Source: Strigamia acuminata
Taxonomy: Eukaryota > Arthropoda > Chilopoda > Geophilomorpha > Linotaeniidae
Assembly: GCA_949358305.1 (NCBI GenBank)
Contig: OX442316.1
Span: 7,688,001 to 7,752,000, forward strand
Length of the DNA: 64,000 nt
Direction of reading: 5' to 3'
Both the position numbers and the translations under genes were made by a program. Positions 40,280-49,313 of the stretch are shown one piece after another. The notes below the pieces were generated by a model. The model made no database searches. It saw only the letters and a program-made list of their open reading frames with translations, and had not been told where the DNA came from. Every line of letters starts with the position of its first letter. The first letter of the stretch is position 1.

Positions 40280-40465
40280 CAGTGCTGGACTGGCCCGGCG
40301 GGCTACCGGGAGTTTCCCGGTGGCCTGTGGCCGCTGTGGCCTGTGGCCGCTGTGGCCTGTGGCCGCTGTGGCCTGTCGCAGCCCGCTTTGGCCGTTCCCG
40401 ACTTCATTAATTGTGACCGGACACCCAGATTTCCCGGCCATAAATTTGTTCCCAGTCCAGCCCTG
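40280..40465. mobile_element. hAT-type MITE with perfect 8-bp target duplication
   Basis: The ends are cagtgctggactgg and, from the other strand, cagggctggactgg. The 8-mer ttcagtta flanks it exactly on both sides (40,272-40,279 and 40,466-40,473). An 8-bp duplication and CAGNG ends are diagnostic of hAT elements. Its GC-rich interior contains three copies of a 16-bp unit (gcctgtggccgctgtg, 40,323-40,370). It has no coding capacity and is nested in the giant element. Confidence 0.9.
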
Positions 40466-41205
40466 TTCAGTTATTACAATTAAAATGTTAACCACTGGAA
40501 AAACACAAACACTTAGGTAATCCAACTAAAGTTGAAGTCAAAACTTGAATGCCATTGAAAAACTTTTGAGTTCCTAAACCCAAATACAGATGACAGTAAG
40601 ATTTATGATTGCTACTGCACAATTAAGATAAGTTATGATGTCATTCCATCAAAATGGCTGCCAATGCTAAAAATGTTATACAGTTAAAGTTATACAGTTA
40701 AAGCCAACGCCACCGACAGATGGCGCTAATTTCAATAATTGCTATTGACATTTTTGTGCCAATCTAATGGGTTTTGTTTTGGTTTTAGTGAAAAAATGTA
40801 TTAATAAACTGAAATGAGTTTTGATTAAAATAAAAAAATATCTTTAAAACATTTTCATTCTTATTTTTCATTGTACAACTGTATAAAGTCTAAATTTAAT
40901 TCCACAAGAAGAGACTAACACAAATGAAAATACTCTATGCATAAAGGTATATTTTATTTTTCATTATTTAATCTCCTTAAAAATCCCAACCAAACTTGAC
41001 CTCAAACACCGACCAAATTCCAATCATACTTCTGAATTCACAACTGGAAGTCAAAATGGAAGCAGAGAGAGGTTCAAGTCCCTATTAAAAAGATGTGCCC
41101 CTTGAGAGCACTGTGTATGACTGGTCACTACGTATTCAGTTGACTAGCCATCATGTCGGCGTTTCGTTGACCAGCAGCCTATCACGTATTCACACGTTAT
41201 TTCTT

Positions 41206-41212
41206 GTATAAA
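41206..41212 (+). promoter_or_regulatory. TATA-like box of the transposase gene
   Basis: GTATAAA about 97 bp upstream of the transposase ATG, giving a predicted leader of about 70 nt. It is the best-placed TATA-like site before the gene. Confidence 0.4.
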
Positions 41213-41308
41213 TTGTCTTGTTTCTGTCAAATAAAGTAGTGAATTGAGTAAACTCAAACCACACGCTTCGTGATCGACTCACAATCACATTACAATATTT
41301 TAGTAAAG

Positions 41309-44300
41309 ATGACATCTTTCGAAAAAATTCCAAGTGGAAAACCAGGAAAGTTTATGTATGCAGATCTAAATGGCTACCTGTGGAACAAAAACAAGATTAA
41401 ACCGACAGGCATGTATCTGTGCTGCAGTAAAAAACCTTTATCTAAAGGGGGATGCAAAGCCACAGCAGTCATCTCCGCTGATAATGATTTAGTGGTAACA
41501 ACACTAAACAATTATCATAATCACGCTCCAATGACTAAAGACATTGAATGTAAAAAGGCCCTTATCTTGATGAAGAAGAGGGTTCAGAGGGAGCCTACAT
41601 CAACGCGTCAGATTTTTAATGAAGAGCGGGCAAAACTGTAAGTGATTTCCCGAAAAAAATTTACTTTTTGTAAGGGGCCGTGAGGCGCATGATATATCGC
41701 GAAAGTTGCAAGTTCAGGTTTTTAATGAGTATTTTAGAAAATTCGAATTATTAGTTAATGTTTCTAGCATTTTCAGGGCTGTTTACAGTCTTAAGTTGGG
41801 TTTTACGCGTTTGAGTTTCCCGCCGTCTTCGCCCCGCTTGTTGGTCTGCCATAGTTCCCATTCCGTGTCGGTTAGCAGTCTGTAATTTCGATAGTTTATA
41901 GGGATGCCAATGTTTTACTCATCTGACTCAGCTGTCGTTTCATTTGCGAGTCGCTTCTAGTTGTTTCGGGGTCGGGAGTCGGTCGGCCTTGGCTTGCCTC
42001 GTGCACGCCATCGTCGGCTAGAGCGGCTAATCGAGCGATCTCCGTCTTCTCGTGCCATACTGATTGAAATCGACTATTGTTGTTTATTTACTTTATTGAA
42101 AGTGTTTTGCGCAATCGAGTGGTTGGATTTAAAAAAAAAATAATGTTTAAATAACGTAAATCGATTTATTTCTGGTATTAAATATGACATGGCAATACAT
42201 TAAAAAGTCGGTTTTAATTGACGAGTGAGTTTAGTCTTCTTTTAGAGCGTTGTAGCAGTCTTCATCCATCCGGAGACCTCGAATTTACTCCTCAGAATCA
42301 TTTTGGGTCTAGAAATTTAATTAAATTTAACTTAATCGAATGTTTAAAAATTAAAAATTTATTCACCTTCTGTACGAGTTGTTCAACGTGCTCTTTTTTA
42401 ATTTCTCTTTATTCAGTTTTATTTCCCTATGTTTTATTCCATTTCCAGCCCTCAGGCTGATTGTGGTCACTTTTCAGTGATCCCCCTTGTCTCTTGAGTG
42501 ACTCACGTTACTCCAAGACAGTTTTAGTTTTGGTTTACAGAAGCAGGGAAAAACCCAGAACTATATCGCCATCTAGTGGCCTAAAAACTAACTAACAGTA
42601 TATCATTCAAGACTTTCTCTTTGCTGCACGCGACTTTCAAATTATCCTGTTATTTTCGATTTGTTTTTAATTTGTTTTAATTTTTTCGATTTATTTCGAT
42701 TTGTTTTTGATTAAATTTGACGAATTTTGATTCATTTTTGATTTAATTTGATAAATTTTGTATTATTTTGGATAAATTTTGATTCATTTTTGATTTATTT
42801 TTGATTTATTTTTGATTTATTTTTGATTTATTTTTAATTTTTACCAATTTTGCTTGCCATTCTGCATTCTCCGTTTTGATGTTGTCGTAGATTTGACCTA
42901 ATTTCGTCTTTTATTCGTATTTTGAATGAATTATCTGTCTTAATTCGTCCAATTTGGCACTTTTCTTTAATTCCAAACCATTGAAATCAATTTTTTTCTT
43001 TTTTTTCATTTTTCTCTCTCTTCGATTTACCACAATTCTTATTTCTTCTTCGTCGTTTTGCCGTATCGTAAGACGGTCTAGTTTTTTCCTTTAATTATCA
43101 TTTTTTCTCGTCCACGTCCACTCCTGGCATTTTTCCTTTTTAATTTCCTTAAAAATTTTAGACATAAAATTCTAAAAACATTTAAAAAAAAAATGATCTT
43201 AAATTTACCTCTTCCATGTTCTTATGTTACCCTTTTTATCCAGTTTTTCACGATTTGCACTTGGTTTTTCACGATTTTTACAGTTTTTAATGATTTATTT
43301 TACTGATTTTTACATTTCTTAAAAATATGTTTTAAAATCTGTTAAAAATTAAAATCTGTTAAAAAGCATTCATTTATTTATTAAAAAATATTAATTGTAA
43401 TTTTGTTTTATTTTATAGTTCACAAATTGCTTCGACCCAATTAAATTTTATAACGGTCGAATCTAATTTGCGAAAGACAAGGGCGCAAAGCAAACCAAAA
43501 GCGCCAAGTACTGCAGAAGAATTTGCAGTACAATTGCAAAATGCTGATTATCGAGCACGATTTATTGAGCCTCCCATGCAAGTGGAAATTATAAATTCTA
43601 ATGAGACCTCCATTATTGTGCTCATAAATTCTAACATTCTAACATTCATAATTGAAAATGCTCTGGAAAGTGCAACATATCATATTGATGCAACATTCAA
43701 GCCTTGCCCACGTTTTTTTAGTCAGCTGTTGACAGTTCAACTGAACTATGATCGAAATGTATGTAAACCAAACTCATTTTTTTTCTTTTTAATTCATATT
43801 ATTTCATCTGTACAGGTGTTTCCGGCATTTTATGTTTTAATGCGAAACAAGACTGCAAATTCATACTCTGCAGTCTTGAATTACATCAAAGTCAAGATTC
43901 CGAATTGGGCACCGAATATCATTTCGGATTTCGAAACTGGGATCCTTGCGGCAGTGAATGCGTCTCTGCCTTTATCCAGGCACCATGGTTGCTGGTTCCA
44001 TTTCTGCAAAGTAAGTTACTTTTCCCAATTGCTTTTTTCCCGACAGTAGTACAAACTTTTTTTTTTAGGCACTTAGGACAAACATGGTAAAGAGACCATA
44101 CCTAAGTGCACTGATTGCAGGAAATGCAACAGATGCATTCATTCTGAGAATTCTGAAATTGGCAATGGCATTGCCCTTACTGCCGGTAGATGCGATACCA
44201 GAAGGGTTGCAAGTGATTCGGGTAAACAAAAAATTAATTTATACACATATATTTTGCAATTACACATAATTTCTTATTTATTTACTAACCATTCAGAGAA

Positions 44301-45640
44301 CCTTTACGACACGACAACAGGAATATTTGCAACCAATTAGGAACAACATTAACAATTTTCTCCAGTATGTCCAGAATTATTGGATTGGTCAGGTGACACC
44401 AAGACGGTTCAGCGTCCACAATGATCCTGAGCGAACCAATAATTTGCAGGAAAACTTTCACAGGCATTTCAACTTTTATTTGCCGCCATCGTTACCTCAC
44501 TGGGAATTGATAAGTAAGAAAAATTCAAATTAGCATGTGTTATTGTATTTTAATTTCATTATTTTTTTTCAGAAAAAATTAACCTGGACTGTCAGTCAAA
44601 ATATACTGACTTGTCAATAGTGCAATCGGGTCGTCCACTAAGCCGACCACGACGATTGCACGACAACTCAGTGAGCATTACCCTGGCAAGTGAAAGGCTG
44701 GCAACTGGAGAATACACCATCCAGCAATTTTTGAATGCTATGGCCCACCAAACGGATGGCTTCGTTGAATTTGCAGTCGGGCAATTGGAAAATCTGGAAA
44801 ATGAGGAACTTCAACAAAATCAGGAAGATGAAAATCTGGAAAATCCTGAAAATCCTCAAGGTATCTTTGAAGAGTTGTTAATAAATTTAATTCCAATAAT
44901 TAATTTTTTTTTTAATTTTTTTTTTCTTAGAACCAATGCAACAAATTCAGGAAGATGAAAATCCTGAAATTCCTGAACCTCAAGGTATCTTTGAAGAGTT
45001 GTTAATAAATTTAATTCCAATAATTAATTTTTTTTTTAATTTTTTTTTTCTTAGAACCAATGCAACAAATTCAGGAAGATGAAAATCCTGAAATTCCTGA
45101 ACCCCAAGGTATCTTTGAAGAGTTGTTAATAAATTTAATTCCAATAATTAATTTATTTTTTAATTTTTTTTTCTTAGAACCAATGCAACAAATTCAGGAA
45201 GATGAAAATCCGGAAATCCCTGCACCTCAAGGTATCTTTGAAGAGTTGTTAATAAATTTAATTCCAATATTTAATTTGTTTTTTTAATTTTTTTTTCTTA
45301 GAACCAATTCAACAAAATCGTCGGTCCGGAAGAACTGTCAGAAGGCCCAGAAATAGACATCTGGATTCACCGACTTCAAGGTAAAAATTAAGGTATAATG
45401 TGATACTAAACATTTGCTATTTGAAAATTTTAAAACTTAATGTGTCATTCCAGGATGGGCCGACAACAACCAGTGCCAGACATTGAGAGGTGCACAATCT
45501 GTGATGGAATCAGAACACATGTTTTGGTTCCCTGTGGTCACAGATTTTGCCAAGAATGTGCCACGTTGCCAGAAAGGAACATGGGACGATGCCTGAGATG
45601 CAGGACAGACATTGAAATGGCAATACGGTGCTATGATTAA
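41309..45640 (+). CDS. FLYWCH - MULE transposase - RING fusion protein, 649 aa
   Basis: Eleven exons join in phase: 41309-41637, 43419-43758, 43816-44010, 44069-44221, 44297-44513, 44573-44860, 44931-44984, 45055-45108, 45178-45231, 45302-45380, 45454-45640 (1,950 nt). Residues 10-75 form a FLYWCH-type zinc finger (GYLW, C38/C39, C49, H70, H72). The MULE core has HIDATFK (D200), ISDFETG (D261), GCWFHFCKAL (C282, H285) and the conserved RTNNLQENFHRH. An acidic linker carries 18-residue repeats (QEDENPEIPEPQ). Residues 601-635 are a C3HC4 RING (CTIC, CGHRFC, QEC, CLRC). MULE transposases cut and paste DNA in the nucleus; a RING suggests ubiquitin-ligase activity. There is no stop or frameshift, so it may be active. 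The third catalytic acid was not assigned. Confidence 0.85.
42650..42850 (+). repeat. T-rich tandem degenerate repeat in transposase intron 1
   Basis: Runs of gattt(a/g)ttttt-like 10-12-bp units, most regular at about 42,780-42,835 (gatttattttt). The remainder of this 1.8-kb intron (41,638-43,418) contains no supported exon. Confidence 0.7.
44861..45301 (+). repeat. Tandem array of exon+intron units in the transposase gene
   Basis: Four near-identical introns of 69-70 nt (starting gtatctttgaagag, ending ttcttag) alternate with three 54-nt exons of 18 codons. The repeat unit of about 124 nt thus contains one complete exon and one complete intron, both borders in phase 1. Each duplication adds 18 residues without breaking the frame. 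Homologous part-units lie in the 3' end of exon 6 and the 5' end of exon 10, marking the ancestral boundaries. Confidence 0.9.
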
Positions 45641-45651
45641 AGAGGCATAAG

Positions 45652-45842
45652 ACTTGCATTCAATTGAAATGCTTTTTTATCTTTAATCTGAAATTAAAAG
45701 AAAATAAATAAAAATTCAATGTACGTATGTACATTGAACTTATATTTATTTAAGGTATTTAAACATTGAATTTTTAGTTATTTTCTTTTAATTTCAGATT
45801 ATTAGTGTATGATAAAAAAAAGCATTTCAATTGAATGCAAGT
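45652..45842. repeat. Long inverted repeat at the transposase gene 3' end
   Basis: Arms 45,652-45,722 and 45,763-45,842 are nearly perfect reverse complements (acttgcattcaattgaaatg at the outer end, attcaatgt at the inner end) with a 40-bp loop. One arm holds the AATAAA signal about 60 bp after the stop codon. The transcript would end in a stable hairpin, or the second arm is an inverted copy of the gene tail. Confidence 0.85.
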
Positions 45843-46238
45843 GTTGCAAACAGCAAATAGATTGTTCACGTGTTGTATTATTTTCCTATTTAAAGAAATT
45901 TAAGTTTTTTAATACATTATCTTTGGTTTATTAATTTTTGTTACGTATCTAATTGAAGTGTTTCTCTATTGTGCGTAATTCCTATTGAAGTGGTATTTGT
46001 TGATGTGTTTCAATGTATCATTTTCCGGTTAAGTTGCGCTATGTTAATGATGCGTGTTTCAGTTTCCAGTCGGTTTGTGCGATGATTCTGAAAAGGAGTG
46101 TTTTTAGGTTGAAATATTTCGTGTAAAATTCTTAATTATAAGCGTTTTTTTGTATTTTTACCTGTTGAATCAATTTTTAATGTTTTCATGATGATCTGAC
46201 AACTCTGGAGGTCTGTTTGGTGCCTTTTTTGTCTGTTA

Positions 46239-46266
46239 ACGACCAAGGACAATTGTCCTTGGTCGT
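46239..46266. repeat. 28-bp perfect palindrome
   Basis: Half-site acgaccaaggacaa followed directly by its reverse complement, with no spacer. It lies between the transposase gene and the FBXW4 fragment. It may be the core of a small foldback remnant or a binding site. Confidence 0.9.
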
Positions 46267-46480
46267 GGCTCATGTTGTGCGCTTTCAAAGTGTCATTCAT
46301 TTCCTAGAAGTTGTAAAACAATTAATTACGAATTATACTCATGTATTCTTATGTTTTGTATCGATTTTAGTGGTAATCCATCGCTGGTTCGTGTGTAAAC
46401 CGCTTGTTTGAGCGAGAACCGGAAGTGTCCTCAATGTCGGGCGCCATGTTGGATTTTACCAATGATTTGTTATTAATTTG

Positions 46481-46790
46481 TAATATATATATATATATAT
46501 ATTATATATATTTTATGCTGAAAAGTCAATTTTTAGTAAAAAAAATCTAAAAATAATTTAATTTTTTTTGTAAAAGTATTAAAAAAATTCAATTTCAAAT
46601 TTCTTTCAAATTTCAATTTTTACTCAAAAAATATTAAAAAAATTCAATTTTTACCAAATTAATCTTTAAAATTCAAATTTTTACTCAAAATATCTTTGAA
46701 AAATTCAATTTTTGTGAAAAAAATATTTTTAAAATATTAATTTTTATAAAAAGAAATTCAATTTCTTTTTTTAAAAATGGACTATTTTCT
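46481..46790. repeat. AT microsatellite and ttcaattttta-type degenerate repeat
   Basis: About 14 TA units at 46,483-46,512, then a stretch of variants of aaaattcaatttttac to about 46,760. Noncoding. It separates the transposase side from the captured FBXW4 fragment. Confidence 0.7.
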
Positions 46791-46930
46791 GGCATCCGTA
46801 GAGAACCAATGGAATTTAGCGTTTTTTCTGCCAATAAATGCTAAATCTTTAATTTAAAGTTACAAAATCTCGAACTAAGATTTGATGAAAATTACTTGAA
46901 TTTTGATAAAAATTACTCGAATTTTGACAG

Positions 46931-47385
46931 GCGGGTACGACACCTACATTAGAATGTGGGATTTACGAATTGAAACATGGTAGCGAACATTTTGTTTGTA
47001 AAAGAAATGGAAGCGATTTATTGTTTAAAATGTTTCAGTGTTCTCCTTTGGGAAGATCCTCACGATTCTGTTGTGTATTGTGTTGCAACGGACGATAAAT
47101 ACACGATTTTGAGTGGTACGGCATTACACGGCTTAGTTCGATTGTGGGATAAACGATTAACTAAATCAGTACAAGTGAGTTTTGTTTGCAAAGGTACTTT
47201 TCTGTACCGCAGTTACTTAACGATTTGTGTGTATTTTCCAGATGTATTACGTTGGGCATAGAAACAGTCCCGTATATTCAGTTACCGTTGACCACTGTTA
47301 CATGTATGTGGCATTGGATTATTCTGTAAACTTTTTGAATTTTGACAATTGTTATTTTCCAAATAACTTTTCTAGTTTCATGTAA
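46931..47385 (+). pseudogene. FBXW4: FBXW4 3' fragment (last three exons)
   Basis: Exons 46931-46979, 47039-47174 and 47242-47385 join in phase to ...GYDTYIRMWDLRIETCVLLWEDPHDSVVYC, HGLVRLWDKR and MYYVGHRNSPVYSV...MYVALDYSV, then a stop. This matches the last WD40 repeats of F-box/WD-repeat protein 4, the substrate-binding end of an SCF ubiquitin ligase. Splice sites and frame are intact, but the F-box and earlier WD exons are absent; upstream lies AT-rich repeat and then the transposase. It reads as a truncated captured fragment that could still be transcribed. It faces the lipid-phosphatase fragment tail-to-tail about 220 bp away. Confidence 0.75.
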
Positions 47386-47601
47386 GAAATAATGAATGAT
47401 ACAATAACATCCAATTTTTAATACACTTACGTATAATGTTATAACAGTGAAAAAAAATATTGAACACTATTGAAAAATATGTAAAAAAAAATATAAATAA
47501 AAATAAAAAAATTTAATGATTACCAAATTTAAACGAGGTGATTAAACTTCAATATTTTATGCTCGCATTGCACTTAATTTAAATCCTCAGATCGTTCAAA
47601 C

Positions 47602-48549
47602 TTAGAATGTTGTTGAGGGATTGATGATGCAAGAGAACATTCCGAATGTATATTGTACACTGATGATGTGCACAACATAAGCACAACATAAGCGCCACGA
47701 CTGACCTCGCCCTTTGACGTTGAAACAATACAACTTTCCAGCGAGGTAAAGGGCTGTGAAGCCCATACTTGCGAATGTAACTGCATGGTTTAAATTTAAA
47801 AATTAGATAAAAACTTACATTGTTTTCATTCTTTTCTGTACGTACAACTAGAAAACTTGGAAAACTTTTGCGGCCGTTTGATATGTCTAAAATATTACCC
47901 GTAAAATTCATTTCTGAATTGACATATCCATCCGGAAAACATCGCCAAAAGAAATCTGGCCGTGGTCTAAAAATCTGCGTTTCACTAACGAGAATAAATG
48001 CAATACTCACCTTCCAACTGCTAATTTTATCACGTTTGTGAGGACACCATTCAAACATAAAGTTAATGACAAGCAGCTGCAAAATAATAAAAGAAAAGAA
48101 CCATTTTAAGTCGTATTTATATATTCTGAAAATAAGATATTTTAATATTTACCTAAAATAGCTTGCAAAATATCCGATTTATCTCGTTTTGTGACTCCGA
48201 AAACAGTTATGAAAAATAATGGAACAAATAAGACGAAAGGCTACAACACAATATCAATCTAAGTTTTAAAATTAAAAGGTATGTGCAAATTTATATTTAA
48301 AAATACAATTACCCATAAAATTGCTACAGGTACGGTACATAACTAGGTGTTCTAGGATTTCTATACAGCCATAATTCTTCACTGTGAATTTTCCGTTGGA
48401 AAGGTTCAGTCAGCTCGGTTTTCCTAAAGTCAGAAAAATAAGCGAGATTAAAAATTCAGCTTCATATTATTTTTTTTACCCTAGTCTTACCAAAACATTA
48501 ACAGCAATATTACTCTTACAATAATTTCCATGCACATACTATTGCCCAT
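47602..48549 (-). pseudogene. PLPP4/5-type lipid phosphate phosphatase, decayed
   Basis: Pieces on the minus strand, in order: 48549-48491 (MGNSMCMEIIVRVILLL), about 48423-48339 ([16 protein letters not shown]), 48240-48153, 48076-48011 ([14 protein letters not shown]), 47966-about 47850 ([22 protein letters not shown]) and about 47790-47602 ([27 protein letters not shown]). These match phosphatidic-acid phosphatases of the PLPP4/5 type. The donor after GRKSFPS is lost and the catalytic PSGH motif cannot be assembled. A frame shift separates the third and fourth pieces, and the SRxxDxxHxxxD motif at the end is missing. It is therefore a pseudogene, though its first exon and several splice sites remain. 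Confidence 0.7.
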
Positions 48550-48570
48550 TTTCTCTACTGAATGTTTGGT

Positions 48571-48768
48571 AGAATGACGGTTTACGGGCGACCCGAAAAT
48601 CAAGTTTATAATTTAATAATTTAATTTAGTTAATTAAAACCCCAAGAAGGGCTAACAAGGGGGGGCTGCGCCCCCCCTTGACCCCCGCGAACCTCACCTT
48701 GCTGGTTTTTTTATGCAAACCACTTCTTTGAGCCGACTTGTCGTGAGTCGCCCGTAAACCGTCATTCT
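48571..48768. mobile_element. 198-bp inverted-repeat element at the PLPP fragment start
   Basis: Perfect 22-bp inverted ends (agaatgacggtttacgggcg..., 48,571-48,592 and 48,747-48,768). The interior holds a GC-rich perfect hairpin (caaggggggg...ccccccttg, about 48,656-48,681). The 10-mer tgcccatttt occurs at 48,543-48,552 and again at 48,768-48,777. It may be a target duplication of MULE length, but 18 bases lie between its left copy and the left inverted end. The left copy contains the PLPP ATG. Confidence 0.6.
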
Positions 48769-48954
48769 GCCCATTTTACGACCATTTTGTTCATCAACAA
48801 ACACACATTAAATAAGCACTTAATTTTCCTACAGTATATTGTTCTAGCCGGGATTGAATAAGGGATTGGCTGTATAGTACCATACATTTTGATTTTTTGT
48901 GCAAAAATTTGGACTTTTTCTGCAAACATTTATGTTTTTTGTGCATAAAGTGTG

Positions 48955-49281
48955 GGATTGAACAATACACATTAGTCCTTTCATGTCTACAATACGTGAC
49001 ATCGTCACGTATCTAATGCGTGACATTATTGTTGAAGTCGAAAAATGTCCGGTCGAAAAAAATCCTGGTCGAGATGAATCCTGGTCGCAAAGATTCCTGG
49101 TCGAGTGGATTCCTGGTCGAAAATAATCCCGTTTGGGTCGAAAATTTTCCTGGTCGAAAATTTTCCTGGTCGAAAATTTTCCTGGTCGAAAATAATCCCA
49201 GTCGAAAAAAAGCGCACTTTACCTCGAGTCGAAAAGAATCCCGGTCGCAAAGAATCCGGGTCGAAAATATTCCTCCTCGCC
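48955..49281 (-). repeat. Right terminal inverted repeat of the giant element
   Basis: Reverse-complement counterpart of 32,633-33,008. Going inward from 49,281: ten terminal bases, aatattttcgaccc, minisatellite units of the type ttcgaccagg(a/g)..., then cattagatacgtgacgatgt and ggactaatg, ending at ttcaatcc. It is about 50 bp shorter than the left copy because of different unit numbers. Open frames on both strands are repeat artefacts. Confidence 0.85.
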
Positions 49282-49313
49282 CATTGCACCGGTGATTTTC
49301 ATGCTGTCTTGTG

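Larger units (their letters stand above)
32633..49281. mobile_element. Giant MULE-like transposon (16,649 bp) with captured host genes
   Basis: Inverted copies of a minisatellite-plus-palindrome terminal repeat lie at both ends (32,633-33,008 and 48,955-49,281). The 8-mer cattgcac occurs directly outside both ends (32,625-32,632 and 49,282-49,289). At each end exactly ten bases separate this 8-mer from the shared aatattttcgacccggattc. Inside are an intact FLYWCH-MULE-RING transposase gene, a stand-alone RING gene, two genes of unknown function, smaller MITEs, tandem arrays and four host-gene 3' fragments. MULEs usually make 8-11-bp target duplications, so an 8-bp repeat is compatible. What I see is the repeats and genes; that they move as one unit is inference. 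Confidence 0.8.

Noticed and set aside
32633-49281. Simple inversion breakpoints instead of a transposon
   Set aside because: An inversion between inverted repeats does not explain the identical 8-mer at the same distance from both ends, nor the intact transposase inside; it is not fully excluded without an empty allele.
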